Part shown: positions 26,178 through 35,832 of the stretch, in pieces
How positions within the stretch are numbered: the first letter of the stretch is position 1
How the letters are laid out: every line of letters begins with the position of its first letter
Assembly: GCF_036178145.1 (NCBI RefSeq)
Contig: NZ_CP108067.1
Span: 4,092,001 to 4,156,000 of the forward strand
Direction: 5' to 3'
DNA length: 64,000 nt
Origin: Streptomyces sp. NBC_00273
GTDB lineage: Bacteria; Actinomycetota; Actinomycetes; Streptomycetales; Streptomycetaceae
Made by a program: the position numbers and the translations under genes
Notes under the pieces: model-generated
Seen by the model: the letters and a program-made list of their open reading frames with translations, nothing else
Told to the model about the DNA's origin: nothing
Databases searched by the model: none

Positions 26178-27557
26178 ATGGCTTCCGTTACGGATCCCGG
26201 CCCGGCGGCGCCCGCGGCGCTGCGGCGGAGCCTCGGCTACCGGGATCTGGTCGTCTACGGCCTGCTGTTCATCGCCCCCATGGCCCCGGTCGGGGTCTTC
26301 GGCACGCTCGACGCCACGTCGCACGGCGCCGTCGCCCTCGTCTACCTCTGCGCGACCGTCGCGATGGCCTTCACGGCCTTCAGCTACGCGCAGATGGTGC
26401 GGGTCGCCCCGCAGGCCGGGTCGGTCTTCACGTACGCCCGCAAGGGTCTGGGCGAGGGCGCGGGGCTGATCGCCGGGTGGATGGCGATGCTCGACTACCT
26501 GCTGATCCCGGCGGTCGCGTACCTCTTCTCGGGGATCGCGATGAACGCGCTGGTCCCGGAGGTCTCCCGGTGGGTGTGGACGGCCCTGGCCGTGGTGATC
26601 ACCACCCTGCTGAACCTGTGGGGCGTACGGGCGGCCGCCCGCGTGGGTTTCGCCGTGCTGGCCATGGAGATCGTGGTCCTGCTCGTCTTCGTGGTCGCCG
26701 CGGTGACGGTGCTGGCCCAGGGCGGGGCGCGGCGCGGCTGGCTGTCCCCGCTGACCGGCGACGGCTCGCTCGGCTTCAGTACGGCGGCGGTGCTGGGCGC
26801 GGTGTCGGTCGCGGTCCTGTCCTACCTCGGCTTCGACGCCGTCGCCTCCTTCGCCGAGGAGGTGACGGGCGGATCGGAGCGGGTGGCGCGGGCGGTGCTG
26901 TTCTGCCTGGCGCTGGCCGGGGTGCTGTTCATCGTCCAGAGCTATCTGGCGGCGCTGCTCATGCCCGTGTCCGCGGCGGAGCTGGCGGCCGAGCCGGCGC
27001 TGCAGGGACCGGCCTTCTACGACGCGGTGGAGTCCGCGGTCGGCCCCTGGCTGCACGACCTGGTGGCGGTCAGCAAGGCGATCGGGGCGGCCTTCGCGGC
27101 GCTGGCCGGGCAGGCGGCGGCCGGCCGGCTGGTGTTCGCGATGGCCCGGGAGCGGCGGCTGCCGCGGATGCTCGCCCGGACCTCGGACGGCACCCCGCGG
27201 CCCGCGCTGCTGGTGGCGGCCGTCATCACGCTGGTCGCGGCCGTGTGGGCGGCCCGGCGTGACGACGGGCTCGACCAGCTGGTGTCGGTCGTGGACGTCG
27301 GGGCGCTGGTGGCCTTCACCCTGCTGCACGCCGCGGTGGTGGGCTGGTTCGTGGTCAAGCGGCGCGAGGGCCCGCCGATCTGGTGGAAGCACCTGGTGAT
27401 GCCGGTGCTGGGTGCGGCCGTGACCGTAGCGGTGATCTTCGAGGCCTCTTGGACGGCGCAACTGGTGGGGGCGGTGTGGTTGGCGGTCGGCCTGCTCGTA
27501 CTGCTCGTCCAGCGCGGCCGCCGGCAGGTGCCCCACGACACCGGCACCGCAGCCTGA
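26178..27557 (+). CDS. APC-family amino acid permease
   Basis: 459 residues, GGAGG 4 nt before the ATG. About 12-13 hydrophobic segments begin [19 protein letters not shown] (TM1 with the unwound Gly motif) and include [19 protein letters not shown] and [15 protein letters not shown] (TM6 region). This is the APC superfamily cytosine/putrescine/amino-acid importer type; the substrate cannot be named. Divergent from ispH, with 114 bp between. Confidence 0.88.
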   Translation: MASVTDPGPAAPAALRRSLGYRDLVVYGLLFIAPMAPVGVFGTLDATSHGAVALVYLCATVAMAFTAFSYAQMVRVAPQAGSVFTYARKGLGEGAGLIAGWMAMLDYLLIPAVAYLFSGIAMNALVPEVSRWVWTALAVVITTLLNLWGVRAAARVGFAVLAMEIVVLLVFVVAAVTVLAQGGARRGWLSPLTGDGSLGFSTAAVLGAVSVAVLSYLGFDAVASFAEEVTGGSERVARAVLFCLALAGVLFIVQSYLAALLMPVSAAELAAEPALQGPAFYDAVESAVGPWLHDLVAVSKAIGAAFAALAGQAAAGRLVFAMARERRLPRMLARTSDGTPRPALLVAAVITLVAAVWAARRDDGLDQLVSVVDVGALVAFTLLHAAVVGWFVVKRREGPPIWWKHLVMPVLGAAVTVAVIFEASWTAQLVGAVWLAVGLLVLLVQRGRRQVPHDTGTAA

Positions 27558-27590
27558 CGCACTGTCGGCGGCGCCGGATAGCCTGCGTGC

Positions 27591-28844
27591 ATGGGTCTGA
27601 ATACGTCGGCCGAGGCGCCGCTGCCGGTAGGCCAGGTGTCCCGGCTCATCGGGGGCTGGATCGAGCGGCTCGGCCAGGTGTGGGTAGAAGGGCAGATCAC
27701 GCAGCTCTCGCGGCGGCCGGGAGCGGGGGTGGTCTTCCTGACGCTGCGCGACCCCTCGCACGACATCTCCGTCAGCGTGACCTGCTTCCGCCAGGTCTTC
27801 GACGAGGTCGCGGACGTGGTCTCCGAGGGTGCCCGGGTCGTCCTGCTGGCGAAGCCCGAGTGGTACGCCCCGCGCGGGCAGCTGTCGCTGCGGGCCACGG
27901 AGATACGGCCGGTCGGCATCGGAGAGCTCCTCGCCCGGCTGGAGCGCCTCAAGCGGTCCCTGGCCTCCGAGGGGCTGTTCGCGCCGGAGCGCAAGAAGCC
28001 GCTGCCCTTCCTGCCGCAGCTGATCGGGCTGGTGGTCGGGCGGGCCTCGGCGGCCGAGCGCGACGTCCTGGAGAACGCCCGCCGCCGCTGGCCGGCGGTC
28101 CGCTTCGAGGTGCGCAACGTAGCCGTCCAGGGGGTGCACGCGGTGCCCCAGGTGGTCCAGGCGGTCAAGGAACTCGACGCCCTGGACGAGGTCGACGTGA
28201 TCATCGTGGCGCGCGGCGGCGGCAGCGTGGAGGACCTGCTGCCCTTCTCCGACGAGGAGGTGGTGCGGACGGTCGCGGCGGCCCGCACCCCGGTGGTCTC
28301 GGCGATCGGCCACGAGCCGGACTCCCCGCTGCTGGACCTGGTCGCGGACGTCCGGGCCTCCACGCCCACGGACGCGGCGAAGAAGGTGGTACCGGACGTC
28401 GGCGAGGAGCTGGAGCGCGTACGCCAGCTGCAGGCCCGGGGGCTGCGCGCGGTCAGCGGGCTGCTCGACCGGGAGGAGCGGGGTCTCGCGCACGCCCTGG
28501 CCCGGCCGGTCTTCGTCCACCCCCAGCGGATGGTGGAGATCCGCGAGGACGAGCTGGACGCCCTGCTGGCCCGGTCCCGGCGCACGCTGGGGCACTTGCT
28601 GGACCGGGCCGACTCGGAACTGGCGCACACCCTCGCACGGGTGGTGGCGCTGTCCCCGGCAGCGACCCTGGAACGGGGGTACGCCGTGCTCCAGCGGGCC
28701 GACGGCCATGTGGTGCGCTCGCCGCACGAGGTGGCTCCCCACGACGTGCTGCGCGCGCGGGTGGCGGAGGGCACGTTCTCCGTGGAGGTCTCCTCGTCGC
28801 ACGCCCCGGAGGCTCCCAAGGACGCAACGGCCGCTTCGGAATAG
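27591..28844 (+). CDS. xseA: Exodeoxyribonuclease VII large subunit
   Basis: 417 residues. N-terminal OB fold ([24 protein letters not shown]), catalytic core ([31 protein letters not shown]) and a C-terminal helical arm. The Actinobacteria-type HEPD replaces the common HETD. Together with XseB it degrades single-stranded DNA. xseB starts 54 bp downstream; the two are almost certainly co-transcribed. Confidence 0.95.
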   Translation: MGLNTSAEAPLPVGQVSRLIGGWIERLGQVWVEGQITQLSRRPGAGVVFLTLRDPSHDISVSVTCFRQVFDEVADVVSEGARVVLLAKPEWYAPRGQLSLRATEIRPVGIGELLARLERLKRSLASEGLFAPERKKPLPFLPQLIGLVVGRASAAERDVLENARRRWPAVRFEVRNVAVQGVHAVPQVVQAVKELDALDEVDVIIVARGGGSVEDLLPFSDEEVVRTVAAARTPVVSAIGHEPDSPLLDLVADVRASTPTDAAKKVVPDVGEELERVRQLQARGLRAVSGLLDREERGLAHALARPVFVHPQRMVEIREDELDALLARSRRTLGHLLDRADSELAHTLARVVALSPAATLERGYAVLQRADGHVVRSPHEVAPHDVLRARVAEGTFSVEVSSSHAPEAPKDATAASE

Positions 28845-28898
28845 CGACACACGGCCGCAATCGCGCGGTCGCACGACACGCAGAGGATGGATACGGGA

Positions 28899-29117
28899 AT
28901 GACAGAGGCCGGAACGGCGCTGGGGTACGAGCAGGCCCGCGACGAGCTCATCGAGGTCGTCCGCAAGCTGGAGGCCGGCGGGACCTCGTTGGAGGACTCC
29001 TTGGCGCTCTGGGAGCGCGGCGAGGAGCTGGCGAAGGTGTGCCGGCACTGGCTGGAGGGGGCCCGGGCCCGGCTGGACTCGGCGCTGGCGGCGCGCGAGT
29101 CGGCCGAGGAGGAGTGA
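28899..29117 (+). CDS. xseB: Exodeoxyribonuclease VII small subunit
   Basis: 72 residues: [20 protein letters not shown], then [18 protein letters not shown], the two-helix XseB fold. ATG 28899 ([11 protein letters not shown]) fits homologue length; an ATG at 28887 abuts its RBS and is less likely. The last codons and the stop sit in the first unit of a 14-bp tandem repeat. Confidence 0.93.
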   Translation: MTEAGTALGYEQARDELIEVVRKLEAGGTSLEDSLALWERGEELAKVCRHWLEGARARLDSALAARESAEEE

Positions 29118-29163
29118 CCGGCGAGGAGTGACCGGGGAGGAGTGACCGGGGAGGAGTGACCGG
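29109..29163. repeat. 14-bp tandem repeat, four copies, at the xseB 3' end
   Basis: GAGGAGTGACCGG starts at 29109, 29123, 29137 and 29151, nearly perfect, with a partial fifth copy. The first copy contains the xseB stop (TGA 29115-29117); each unit carries GAGGAGTGA. Confidence 0.85.
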
Positions 29164-29196
29164 GGAGTGATCCCGGTCACCCGGACGCAGATTTAG

Positions 29197-29226
29197 TTGA
29201 AAGTTCACCTATCTCCGCCGTAGAGT
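29197..29226 (+). promoter_or_regulatory. Probable housekeeping promoter for the nitroreductase-like gene
   Basis: TTGAAA (29197-29202), an 18-bp spacer and TAGAGT (29221-29226) fit a sigma-HrdB-type promoter, 42 bp before the ATG. Confidence 0.6.
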
Positions 29227-29267
29227 CTGGGACATCGCTTCACCTCCGTATGGAAGAAGGCTTTCCG

Positions 29268-29861
29268 ATGTCTCTCGTTCTTGACTCCGCCGCGCAGGAC
29301 CTGCTGTTCCGCGAGGCCCGCACGGCCAACTCGTTCACCGACGAGCCGGTCACCGAGGAGCAGGTCCAGGCGATATACGACCTGGTGAAGTTCGGCCCCA
29401 CCGCCTTCAACCAGACCCCGCTGCGCATCACCCTGGTCCGCTCCCCCAAGGCCCGCGAGCGCCTCGTGCAGCACATGGCCAAGGGCAACGACGCCAAGAC
29501 CGCCACCGCCCCGCTGGTCGCGATCCTCTCCGCGGACAACGAGTTCCACGAGGAGCTCCCGCAGCTGCTGCCGCACTTCCCGCAGGCCAAGGACGCGTTC
29601 TTCTCCGAGCGCCCGGTCCGCGAGCAGTCCGCGCTGCTGAACTCCGCGCTGCAGGCCGCCTACTTCATCATCGGCATCCGCGCCGCCGGCCTGGCCGCGG
29701 GCCCGATGACCGGCGCCGACTTCGCCGGCATCCAGAAGGAGTTCCTGGACGCCGACCACACCCCGATCATGGTCATCAACATCGGCAAGCCGGCCGCCGA
29801 GGGTGCCTGGTTCGACCGCTCCCCGCGCCTGGGCTTCGACGAGGTCATCACCACCGTCTGA
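29268..29861 (+). CDS. Nitroreductase-family protein, malonic semialdehyde reductase RutE/HadB-like
   Basis: 197-residue FMN-dependent nitroreductase fold: FREARTANSFTDEPVTEEQVQAIYDLVKFGPTAFNQTP (FMN-binding Arg and FGP-x3-N), ADNEFHEELP, and GPMTGADFAGIQKEF. This matches the RutE/YdfG-like malonic semialdehyde reductase branch. No other rut genes are nearby, so the role may be general detoxification. ATG 29268 has GAAGG 7 nt upstream. The gene is monocistronic, between its own promoter and a strong terminator. Confidence 0.87.
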   Translation: MSLVLDSAAQDLLFREARTANSFTDEPVTEEQVQAIYDLVKFGPTAFNQTPLRITLVRSPKARERLVQHMAKGNDAKTATAPLVAILSADNEFHEELPQLLPHFPQAKDAFFSERPVREQSALLNSALQAAYFIIGIRAAGLAAGPMTGADFAGIQKEFLDADHTPIMVINIGKPAAEGAWFDRSPRLGFDEVITTV

Positions 29862-29886
29862 CCGGCGCCGCAGCCGCAGCACGCGC

Positions 29887-29930
29887 AGAAGGGCCGTGCG
29901 CCCCGGGATTCCGGGGCGCACGGCCCTTCT
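29887..29930 (+). terminator. Strong hairpin terminator
   Basis: Perfect 20-bp stem: 29887-29906 pairs with 29911-29930 around a GATT loop, 26 nt after the nitroreductase-like stop. Confidence 0.9.
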
Positions 29931-30014
29931 CGCGTACGCGTTCCGCGCAGGTGCGCGAGGCGCTGCCCGCCCCGCACGCCCTACGCGCCCACTCGCCCGC
30001 GCGCCCTACTTGCC

Positions 30015-30533
30015 CTACTTGCCCTGCTTGAACTCCAGCGCGGCCGCGAGCGCACCGAGCTGCTCGAAGGAGGCCGTGCCGGTCACCACCGTGACGTAGC
30101 CCTGCTCCTGCCGCACGAGGGCGTCGTACTTCTCGCCGTCCCAGCGCTCCCAGGCCCGGTCGCCGACCTGCTGCGTCTGCCCGGTGGCCGTCGCGTGCTG
30201 GGTGACCTTGGCGAGGTACTTCGCCGAGGTGTCCGTGGACTGCTCCACCGCCGCGTACTGCCGCTCCGGGTCGAGGAAGCCCAGGTGCCAGGCGCTGGCG
30301 TTCTTGCGCTCGTACGTCACCGAGGTCGCCCGCCACTGCTCCGGGAGCCCCACGGGGGCCGCCACCGGATACGGGGCCGCGCGCCGGGCCGTCACGGTTT
30401 CCACCCGGTAGTCGACCGTCCGCGTCGGGTCGGCCTCCCCGTCATGCGGGACGAAGAGGTAGATCCCGGCGACGACGATGCCGATCACCCCCAGCGACCG
30501 GACCATGTCCCAGACCGTCTGCTTGCCTTTCAT
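30015..30533 (-). CDS. DUF4245 membrane-anchored protein
   Basis: 172 residues. A single N-terminal transmembrane helix ([20 protein letters not shown], about 10-29) is followed by an extracytoplasmic domain with [19 protein letters not shown] and [12 protein letters not shown], as in actinobacterial DUF4245. The conserved neighbourhood xseAB-DUF4245-glpX is typical. Function unknown. ATG 30533 has GGCAGG close upstream; an ATG six codons earlier is possible. Confidence 0.85.
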   Translation of the reverse strand: MKGKQTVWDMVRSLGVIGIVVAGIYLFVPHDGEADPTRTVDYRVETVTARRAAPYPVAAPVGLPEQWRATSVTYERKNASAWHLGFLDPERQYAAVEQSTDTSAKYLAKVTQHATATGQTQQVGDRAWERWDGEKYDALVRQEQGYVTVVTGTASFEQLGALAAALEFKQGK

Positions 30534-30610
30534 ACCTGCCACGGGACCCATCGTCCCGCATCGCGGGGCCGCGATCACCGCCGGGGTCGCGGTGCGGCGC
30601 GCGTCGACGG

Positions 30611-30670
30611 ACCCTGGAGAGTCCCGGAGGGTCCTGGAAGGTCCGGGAAGATCCTGGAAGGCCCGGAAAG
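30611..30670. repeat. 10-bp imperfect tandem repeat
   Basis: Six units with consensus GTCC(T/C)GGAAG lie between the DUF4245 and glpX starts. The repeat is close to the 10.5-bp helical pitch. No gene overlaps it. Confidence 0.75.
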
Positions 30671-30819
30671 TCCTTGAGGACCGCAAGACGTCGGCTCAGG
30701 ACAATCGACTGACCGATATGCCGCTCATACGTGACCCGCCCTGCTCAATATGTCGACGTACCGATAGAGTTCCAGCACCCTCACTTCCCGGCCGTCGCCG
30801 TACAGAAAGGTGCGCTCCG

Positions 30820-31851
30820 ATGACCGAGCACAACCTGCCGCCCCAGCTCGAAGTCTCTCCGGAGGCCCCCGACCGCAACCTCGCACTGGAACTCGTACGG
30901 GTCACCGAGGCCGCGGCCATGGCCGCGGGCCGGTGGGTCGGACGCGGTGACAAGATCGGCGCCGACGGTGCCGCGGTCAACGCGATGCGCACCCTGATCT
31001 CCACCGTCTCGATGAACGGCGTCGTCGTGATCGGCGAGGGGGAGAAGGACGAGGCCCCCATGCTCTTCAACGGCGAGCGGGTCGGCGACGGCACGGGCGC
31101 CGAGGTCGACATCGCCGTGGACCCGATCGACGGCACCACCCTGAACGCCAAGGGCATGCCGAACGCCATCGCCGTGCTGGCCGCCGCCGACCGCGGCACC
31201 ATGTTCGACCCGTCCGCGGTGTTCTACATGGAGAAGCTGGTCACCGGCCCGGAGGCCGCCGACTTCGTCGACATCAACGCGCCCGTCTCGGTGAACATCC
31301 GCCGGGTCGCCAAGGCCAAGAACATGGCCGTCGAGGACGTCACCGTGGTCATCCTGGACCGCCCCCGCCACGAGGGCATCGTCAAGGAGATCCGCGAGAC
31401 CGGCGCCCGGATCAAGTTCATCTCCGACGGCGACGTCGCGGGCTCGGTCATGGCCGTGCGCGAGGGCACCGGCGTCGACCTGCTCCTCGGCATCGGCGGC
31501 ACGCCCGAGGGCATCATCTCGGCGTGCGCCATAAAGTGCCTCGGCGGCACCATCCAGGGCAAGCTGTGGCCCAAGGACGAGGCCGAGCGCCAGCGTGCGC
31601 TCGACGCCGGTCACGACCTCGACCGCGTCCTGACCACGAACGACCTGGTGTCCGGCGAGAACGTCTTCTTCGTCGCCACCGGCATCACCGACGGCGAGCT
31701 GCTGCGCGGCGTCCACTACCGCTCGGAGACCGCGACGACGTCCTCGCTGGTCATGCGCTCGAAGTCGGGCACGATCCGACGGATCGACTCCACGCACCGC
31801 CTGTCGAAGCTGCGCGCGTACAGCGCGATCGACTTCGACCGCGCGCACTAG
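30820..31851 (+). CDS. glpX: Fructose-1,6-bisphosphatase, class II
   Basis: 343-residue GlpX: metal-site motifs [32 protein letters not shown] and DGDVAGSV, and the conserved [20 protein letters not shown]. It hydrolyses fructose-1,6-bisphosphate to fructose-6-phosphate in gluconeogenesis, the sole FBPase type in many actinobacteria. RBS AGAAAGG 9 nt before the ATG. It ends at a 24-bp perfect hairpin. Confidence 0.96.
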   Translation: MTEHNLPPQLEVSPEAPDRNLALELVRVTEAAAMAAGRWVGRGDKIGADGAAVNAMRTLISTVSMNGVVVIGEGEKDEAPMLFNGERVGDGTGAEVDIAVDPIDGTTLNAKGMPNAIAVLAAADRGTMFDPSAVFYMEKLVTGPEAADFVDINAPVSVNIRRVAKAKNMAVEDVTVVILDRPRHEGIVKEIRETGARIKFISDGDVAGSVMAVREGTGVDLLLGIGGTPEGIISACAIKCLGGTIQGKLWPKDEAERQRALDAGHDLDRVLTTNDLVSGENVFFVATGITDGELLRGVHYRSETATTSSLVMRSKSGTIRRIDSTHRLSKLRAYSAIDFDRAH

Positions 31852-31858
31852 TCACCGG

Positions 31859-31920
31859 CGTGAGGAAGCGAGAGGGGCGGTCACCGCGTGCGGCGGGACC
31901 GCCCCTCTCGCTTCCTCACG
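31859..31920 (+). terminator. Terminator of glpX
   Basis: Perfect 24-bp stem, 31859-31882 with 31897-31920, and a 14-nt loop, 8 nt past the glpX stop. It may also serve the convergent WhiB gene. Confidence 0.9.
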
Positions 31921-31976
31921 TTCGGCGTCCGGCGTCCGGCGTCCTGGCGGTCGATCACGCGCGACCCGCGACCGGC

Positions 31977-32375
31977 TCAGCCCGCCGCGGCGATCGGCCC
32001 GGCCCCGGGGGCCTGGCGCAGCTCGGCGGCCCTGCGCCGCATCCGCGCCAGCACCACGCGGCGCTCGGCCGCGGTGAGCCCGCCCCACACCCCGTACGGC
32101 TCGGGCTGCAGCAGCGCGTGCTCCCGGCAGGCGACCATCACCGGGCAGCGGGCGCAGACGCGCTTGGCGGCCTCCTCGCGGGAGAGCCGGGCGGCGGTCG
32201 GCTCCTTGGACGGCGCGAAGAAGAGCCCCGCCTCGTCGCGGCGGCACACCGCCTCCGCATGCCATGGGCCGTCCTCCGTCCTCGCCGGCACCCGCGGCTT
32301 CGGCACGGCTGCCGCACGCCCCGGAAAACTCTGGACGGCGGCTACCTGCAAGGACTGATGCGGCGGATGCGGCAC
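31977..32375 (-). CDS. WhiB-family Fe-S transcription factor
   Basis: 132 residues from GTG (GGAG 7 nt upstream). The four cluster cysteines are C44, C74, C77 and C83 (C-x29-C-x2-C-x5-C), followed by the GVWGG turn and a basic RRVVLARMRRR. The N-terminus is 40 residues longer than in WhiB/WhiD. Wbl proteins carry a 4Fe-4S cluster, bind principal sigma factor and control development or redox response. Which Wbl this is cannot be proved; the position next to glpX recalls WblI of Streptomyces. Confidence 0.9.
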   Translation of the reverse strand: MPHPPHQSLQVAAVQSFPGRAAAVPKPRVPARTEDGPWHAEAVCRRDEAGLFFAPSKEPTAARLSREEAAKRVCARCPVMVACREHALLQPEPYGVWGGLTAAERRVVLARMRRRAAELRQAPGAGPIAAAG

Positions 32376-32505
32376 GGTCTACTCCTGACGACGTATACGT
32401 GAGCGAGAGACGACGCACCTGTCCCTACCCGCTGTACGCGCCCCTATGCACCGCGCGCCACGGGCCGCCGGGGGTTCGTCCGAAACGAGACCCCACCGGC
32501 GACCG

Positions 32506-33105
32506 TCACGCCGCGGGTGCGGCCCAGTCGGGATCCCGTCCGAGGAAGGCCAGCAGGCGCGCCGCCGCGCCGTCGTCCGAGCCGGGCGCGAGGGAGCGGA
32601 CCGGGCCGTAGGCGAAGCCGCGCAGGGGCTCGACGAGGACGTCGGCGGCCGGGCGCAGGGCGGCGGCCAGTGCGTCGGTCAGGCCCGGCGGACGGCCCGT
32701 GGCGACGGCGATGTCCCAGGCGTGCACGGCGGCGTCGAGGGCGGCGGCACCGATGGCCGTCTCGGCCGGTACGGAGAAGGGCGGCAGCGGCACGGCCACC
32801 TCGACGTCGCCGGGGGCGACCCCGGCGAAGGCCTCGGCCGCGGCCGCGAGCGCCGGGTCCAGCAGGCCCGCCGGCGTCCCGGCCAGGGCTCCGGAGGGCG
32901 CGAAGGGGTCCTCGGCGGGCCCGGGCCCGCCGGTCAGGCGGGCGGCGTACGCCAGCTGGTCGCCCGCGGCGTGCTGGAGGACCTGGGTGACGTTCCACTG
33001 CGCGCAGGGGGTCGGGCGGTCCCAGCCGTCGGCGGGTACCCCCGCGACGGCCTCGCGCAGCGTCGCGTACGCCTGGTCGAGCAATTCCCACTTGGTCGTC
33101 GTCAT
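32506..33105 (-). CDS. TIGR03086-family (DinB-like, mycothiol-dependent isomerase-type) protein
   Basis: 199 residues. TPCAQWNVTQVLQHAAGDQLAYA supplies the metal-ligand His, and ALDAAVHAWDIAVATGRP is the characteristic C-terminal motif of TIGR03086. The fold is a four-helix DinB/MDMPI bundle that binds a divalent metal; enzymatic role unproven. The RBS is weak. Confidence 0.83.
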   Translation of the reverse strand: MTTTKWELLDQAYATLREAVAGVPADGWDRPTPCAQWNVTQVLQHAAGDQLAYAARLTGGPGPAEDPFAPSGALAGTPAGLLDPALAAAAEAFAGVAPGDVEVAVPLPPFSVPAETAIGAAALDAAVHAWDIAVATGRPPGLTDALAAALRPAADVLVEPLRGFAYGPVRSLAPGSDDGAAARLLAFLGRDPDWAAPAA

Positions 33106-33183
33106 GGTCCGGACCCTAGGGGTCGTCCCTGCGGATCGTCGGCCGAATTTCGTCGGACCGGCCGCGCGCCGGGCCCTGCGGGC

Positions 33184-33876
33184 TCAGCCGTCCAGGCGCT
33201 TGCGCAGCTTGCGGGCCAGGTCCACCAGTCGGGCCCCGAGCTTGGGCCGCGCCTCGATGTTGCCCAGCAGGGCGAAGCCCCTCACGATCACCACCGGCGC
33301 CTGCGGATCGGTCTCGCCGCGGCCCTCGCCGCGCACCTCGAAGTTGCCGAGGACCCCGCTGCCGTAGCCGCGCAGGGTGACGTTCTCCGGGACCAGGACC
33401 TCGACGTTGCCGAGGACACAGGTCACGTTGATCTCGGTGACCTGCTGTTCGAAGACCGCCTCGGTGAGGTCGATGGTGATGTCGCCCATGACCGAGATCG
33501 CGCGGGTGTGCGCGCCCGGCCGCCAGCGGCCCTTTCGGGCGGAGCTGCTGCACACGGCCACTATGGTCTCGGCGGGGCCGCCGGGGGCGCTCGCGGGGGT
33601 CGCGTAGGCGGACGGGGCATGGGCGCCGCCGGGCGCGGGCAGATCCCGTACGAGCGCTTCCAGTTCGCCGACGGTCTTGACCGCGTAGAGCGTGTCCAGG
33701 CGGTCGGAATGCTCCTCGGCCGTCAGCCGGCCTTCGGCGAGGGCGTCGCCGAGGATCTGCGCGATCCGGTCCCGGTCCGCGTCGGAGGCGCGCAGCTCGG
33801 CGGGGGCGGCGGTCGCGGGTGCGGGTGCGGGTGCGGGGGCGGCGGGGTGCTTTTCCAGGTCCACGACGCCCAGCAT
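33184..33876 (-). CDS. DUF1707 domain protein with LiaF-like C-terminal domain
   Basis: 230 residues. After an Ala/Pro linker, DUF1707 spans about 27-80 (LRASDADRDRIAQILGDALAEGRLT, then EHSDRLDTLYAVKTVGEL). The C-terminal half is a beta-helical DUF2154/LiaF-like domain (ISVMGDITIDLTEAVFE, VLGNVEVLVPENVTLRGYG). There is no membrane segment. No RBS precedes the ATG. Dyad sequences CGATAGATCG and ATCGCGAT sit 10-23 bp upstream, which may overlap a leaderless promoter and a repressor site. Confidence 0.82.
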   Translation of the reverse strand: MLGVVDLEKHPAAPAPAPAPATAAPAELRASDADRDRIAQILGDALAEGRLTAEEHSDRLDTLYAVKTVGELEALVRDLPAPGGAHAPSAYATPASAPGGPAETIVAVCSSSARKGRWRPGAHTRAISVMGDITIDLTEAVFEQQVTEINVTCVLGNVEVLVPENVTLRGYGSGVLGNFEVRGEGRGETDPQAPVVIVRGFALLGNIEARPKLGARLVDLARKLRKRLDG

Positions 33877-34014
33877 AGCCAGACACGATAGATCGCGATA
33901 CTGCCGAGTGAGCCTTACCTCACAGACACGCGCCCGGGGAGAGGTCCTACGCTGGTTAACCGCGCTGCCAATTGGTCGCCAGCGCCGTCTGCCGAGTGAG
34001 GAATGACTGCCGTC

Positions 34015-35679
34015 ATGCCAGAGTTTGCGTACACCGACCTGCTGCCCCTGGGCGAGGACACCACCCCGTACCGGCTGGTGACCGCCGAGGGCGTGTCCAC
34101 CTTCGAGGCGGACGGCCGTACGTTCCTCAAGGTGGAGCCGGAGGCGCTGCGCAAGCTCGCCGAAGAGGCCATCCACGACATCCAGCACTTCCTGCGCCCC
34201 GCGCACCTCGCACAGCTGCGCCGCATCATCGACGACCCCGAGGCCTCCTCGAACGACAAGTTCGTCGCGCTCGACCTGCTCAAGAACGCGAACATCGCGG
34301 CGGCCGGCGTCCTGCCGATGTGCCAGGACACGGGCACGGCGATCGTCATGGGCAAGCGCGGCCAGAACGTCCTCACCGAGGGCGGTGACGAGGCGGCCCT
34401 GTCCCGCGGCATCTACGACGCGTACACCCGCCTGAACCTGCGCTACTCGCAGATGGCCCCGATCACCATGTGGGAGGAGAAGAACACCGGCTCGAACCTG
34501 CCCGCGCAGATCGAGCTGTACGCGACCGACGGCGGCGCGTACAAGTTCCTCTTCATGGCCAAGGGCGGCGGCTCGGCCAACAAGTCCTTCCTCTACCAGG
34601 AGACCAAGGCGGTCCTCAACGAGGCCTCCATGATGAAGTTCCTGGAGGAGAAGATCCGCTCGCTCGGTACGGCGGCCTGCCCGCCCTACCACCTGGCGAT
34701 CGTGGTCGGCGGCACCTCCGCCGAGCACGCGCTGAAGACCGCCAAATACGCCTCGGCGCACTACCTGGACGAGCTGCCCCGCGAGGGCTCCGCGCTGGGC
34801 CACGGCTTCCGCGACGAGGCCCTGGAGCAGCAGGTCTTCGAGCTGACCCAGAAGATCGGCATCGGCGCACAGTTCGGCGGCAAGTACTTCTGCCACGACG
34901 TCCGCGTCGTGCGCCTCCCGCGGCACGGCGCGTCCCTGCCGGTCGCCATCGCCGTGTCCTGCTCGGCGGACCGCCAGGCCACCGCGAAGATCACCGCCGA
35001 GGGCGTCTTCCTGGAGCAGCTGGAGAGGGACCCGGCGCGCTTCCTGCCCGAAACCACGGACGAGCACCTGAACGAGGCCTCGGACGTCGTCTCCATCGAC
35101 CTGAACCAGCCGATGGACGACATCCTGGCGACGCTGACCGAGCACCCGGTCAAGACCCGGCTGTCGCTGACCGGCCCGCTGGTCGTGGCGCGCGACATCG
35201 CGCACGCCAAGATCAAGGAACTGCTGGACTCGGGCGCCGAGATGCCCCAGTACCTGAAGGACCACCCGGTCTACTACGCCGGTCCCGCGAAGACCCCCGA
35301 GGGCTACGCGTCGGGCTCCTTCGGCCCGACCACGGCCGGCCGCATGGACTCCTACGTCGAGCAGTTCCAGGCGGCGGGCGGCTCCAAGGTCATGCTGGCC
35401 AAGGGCAACCGCTCCCAGCAGGTGACGGACGCGTGCGGCCGGCACGGCGGCTTCTACCTGGGCTCGATCGGCGGCCCGGCGGCGCGTTTGGCACAAGACT
35501 GCATCAAGAAGGTCGAGGTCCTGGAGTACGAGGAGCTCGGCATGGAGGCGGTCTGGAAGATCGAGGTCGAGGACTTCCCCGCCTTCATCGTGGTCGACGA
35601 CAAGGGCAACGACTTCTTCCAAAACCCGGCCCCGGAGCCGACGTTCACCCACATTCCGGTCCGCGGCCCGGGCCTGTAG
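34015..35679 (+). CDS. Fumarate hydratase, class I (4Fe-4S)
   Basis: 554-residue, single-chain class I fumarase. Cluster cysteines are C103 (PMCQDTGTA), C222 ([10 protein letters not shown]) and C316 (AVSCSADRQ), spaced as in E. coli FumA. The C-terminal beta domain contains [18 protein letters not shown] and [13 protein letters not shown]. It interconverts fumarate and malate in the TCA cycle. ATG 34015 (MPEFAYTD) fits the family; GAGGA lies 12 nt upstream. A class II enzyme is encoded about 8 kb downstream. Confidence 0.94.
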   Translation: MPEFAYTDLLPLGEDTTPYRLVTAEGVSTFEADGRTFLKVEPEALRKLAEEAIHDIQHFLRPAHLAQLRRIIDDPEASSNDKFVALDLLKNANIAAAGVLPMCQDTGTAIVMGKRGQNVLTEGGDEAALSRGIYDAYTRLNLRYSQMAPITMWEEKNTGSNLPAQIELYATDGGAYKFLFMAKGGGSANKSFLYQETKAVLNEASMMKFLEEKIRSLGTAACPPYHLAIVVGGTSAEHALKTAKYASAHYLDELPREGSALGHGFRDEALEQQVFELTQKIGIGAQFGGKYFCHDVRVVRLPRHGASLPVAIAVSCSADRQATAKITAEGVFLEQLERDPARFLPETTDEHLNEASDVVSIDLNQPMDDILATLTEHPVKTRLSLTGPLVVARDIAHAKIKELLDSGAEMPQYLKDHPVYYAGPAKTPEGYASGSFGPTTAGRMDSYVEQFQAAGGSKVMLAKGNRSQQVTDACGRHGGFYLGSIGGPAARLAQDCIKKVEVLEYEELGMEAVWKIEVEDFPAFIVVDDKGNDFFQNPAPEPTFTHIPVRGPGL

Positions 35680-35686
35680 CGCGAGG

Positions 35687-35729
35687 GCCGTGGGGCCCGG
35701 GGCGTTTCGACGCCACCGGGCCCCACGGC
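35687..35729 (+). terminator. Terminator of the class I fumarase gene
   Basis: GCCGTGGGGCCCGG (35687-35700) pairs with CCGGGCCCCACGGC (35716-35729). The inner GGCG/CGCC continues the stem, with a one-base bulge. Confidence 0.85.
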
Positions 35730-35832
35730 TACCCCGAGGACCGGCTCCGACCCCAAGCCGTCCGACAGCCGGGGGAATTCGAATGTATAGGCTGCCGTGC
35801 AGGACGTGATCGACGCACGGCGGGGGAACGGC

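Noticed and set aside
29109..29163. CRISPR-like array
   Set aside because: Short contiguous 14-bp units without spacers.
25068..29180. Open frame of over 1,300 codons on the minus strand across xseA/xseB and the permease
   Set aside because: Only the last 331 codons (ispH) are coding. The rest is antisense to well-supported genes and reads as His/Gln/Arg-rich low complexity typical of GC-rich shadow frames.
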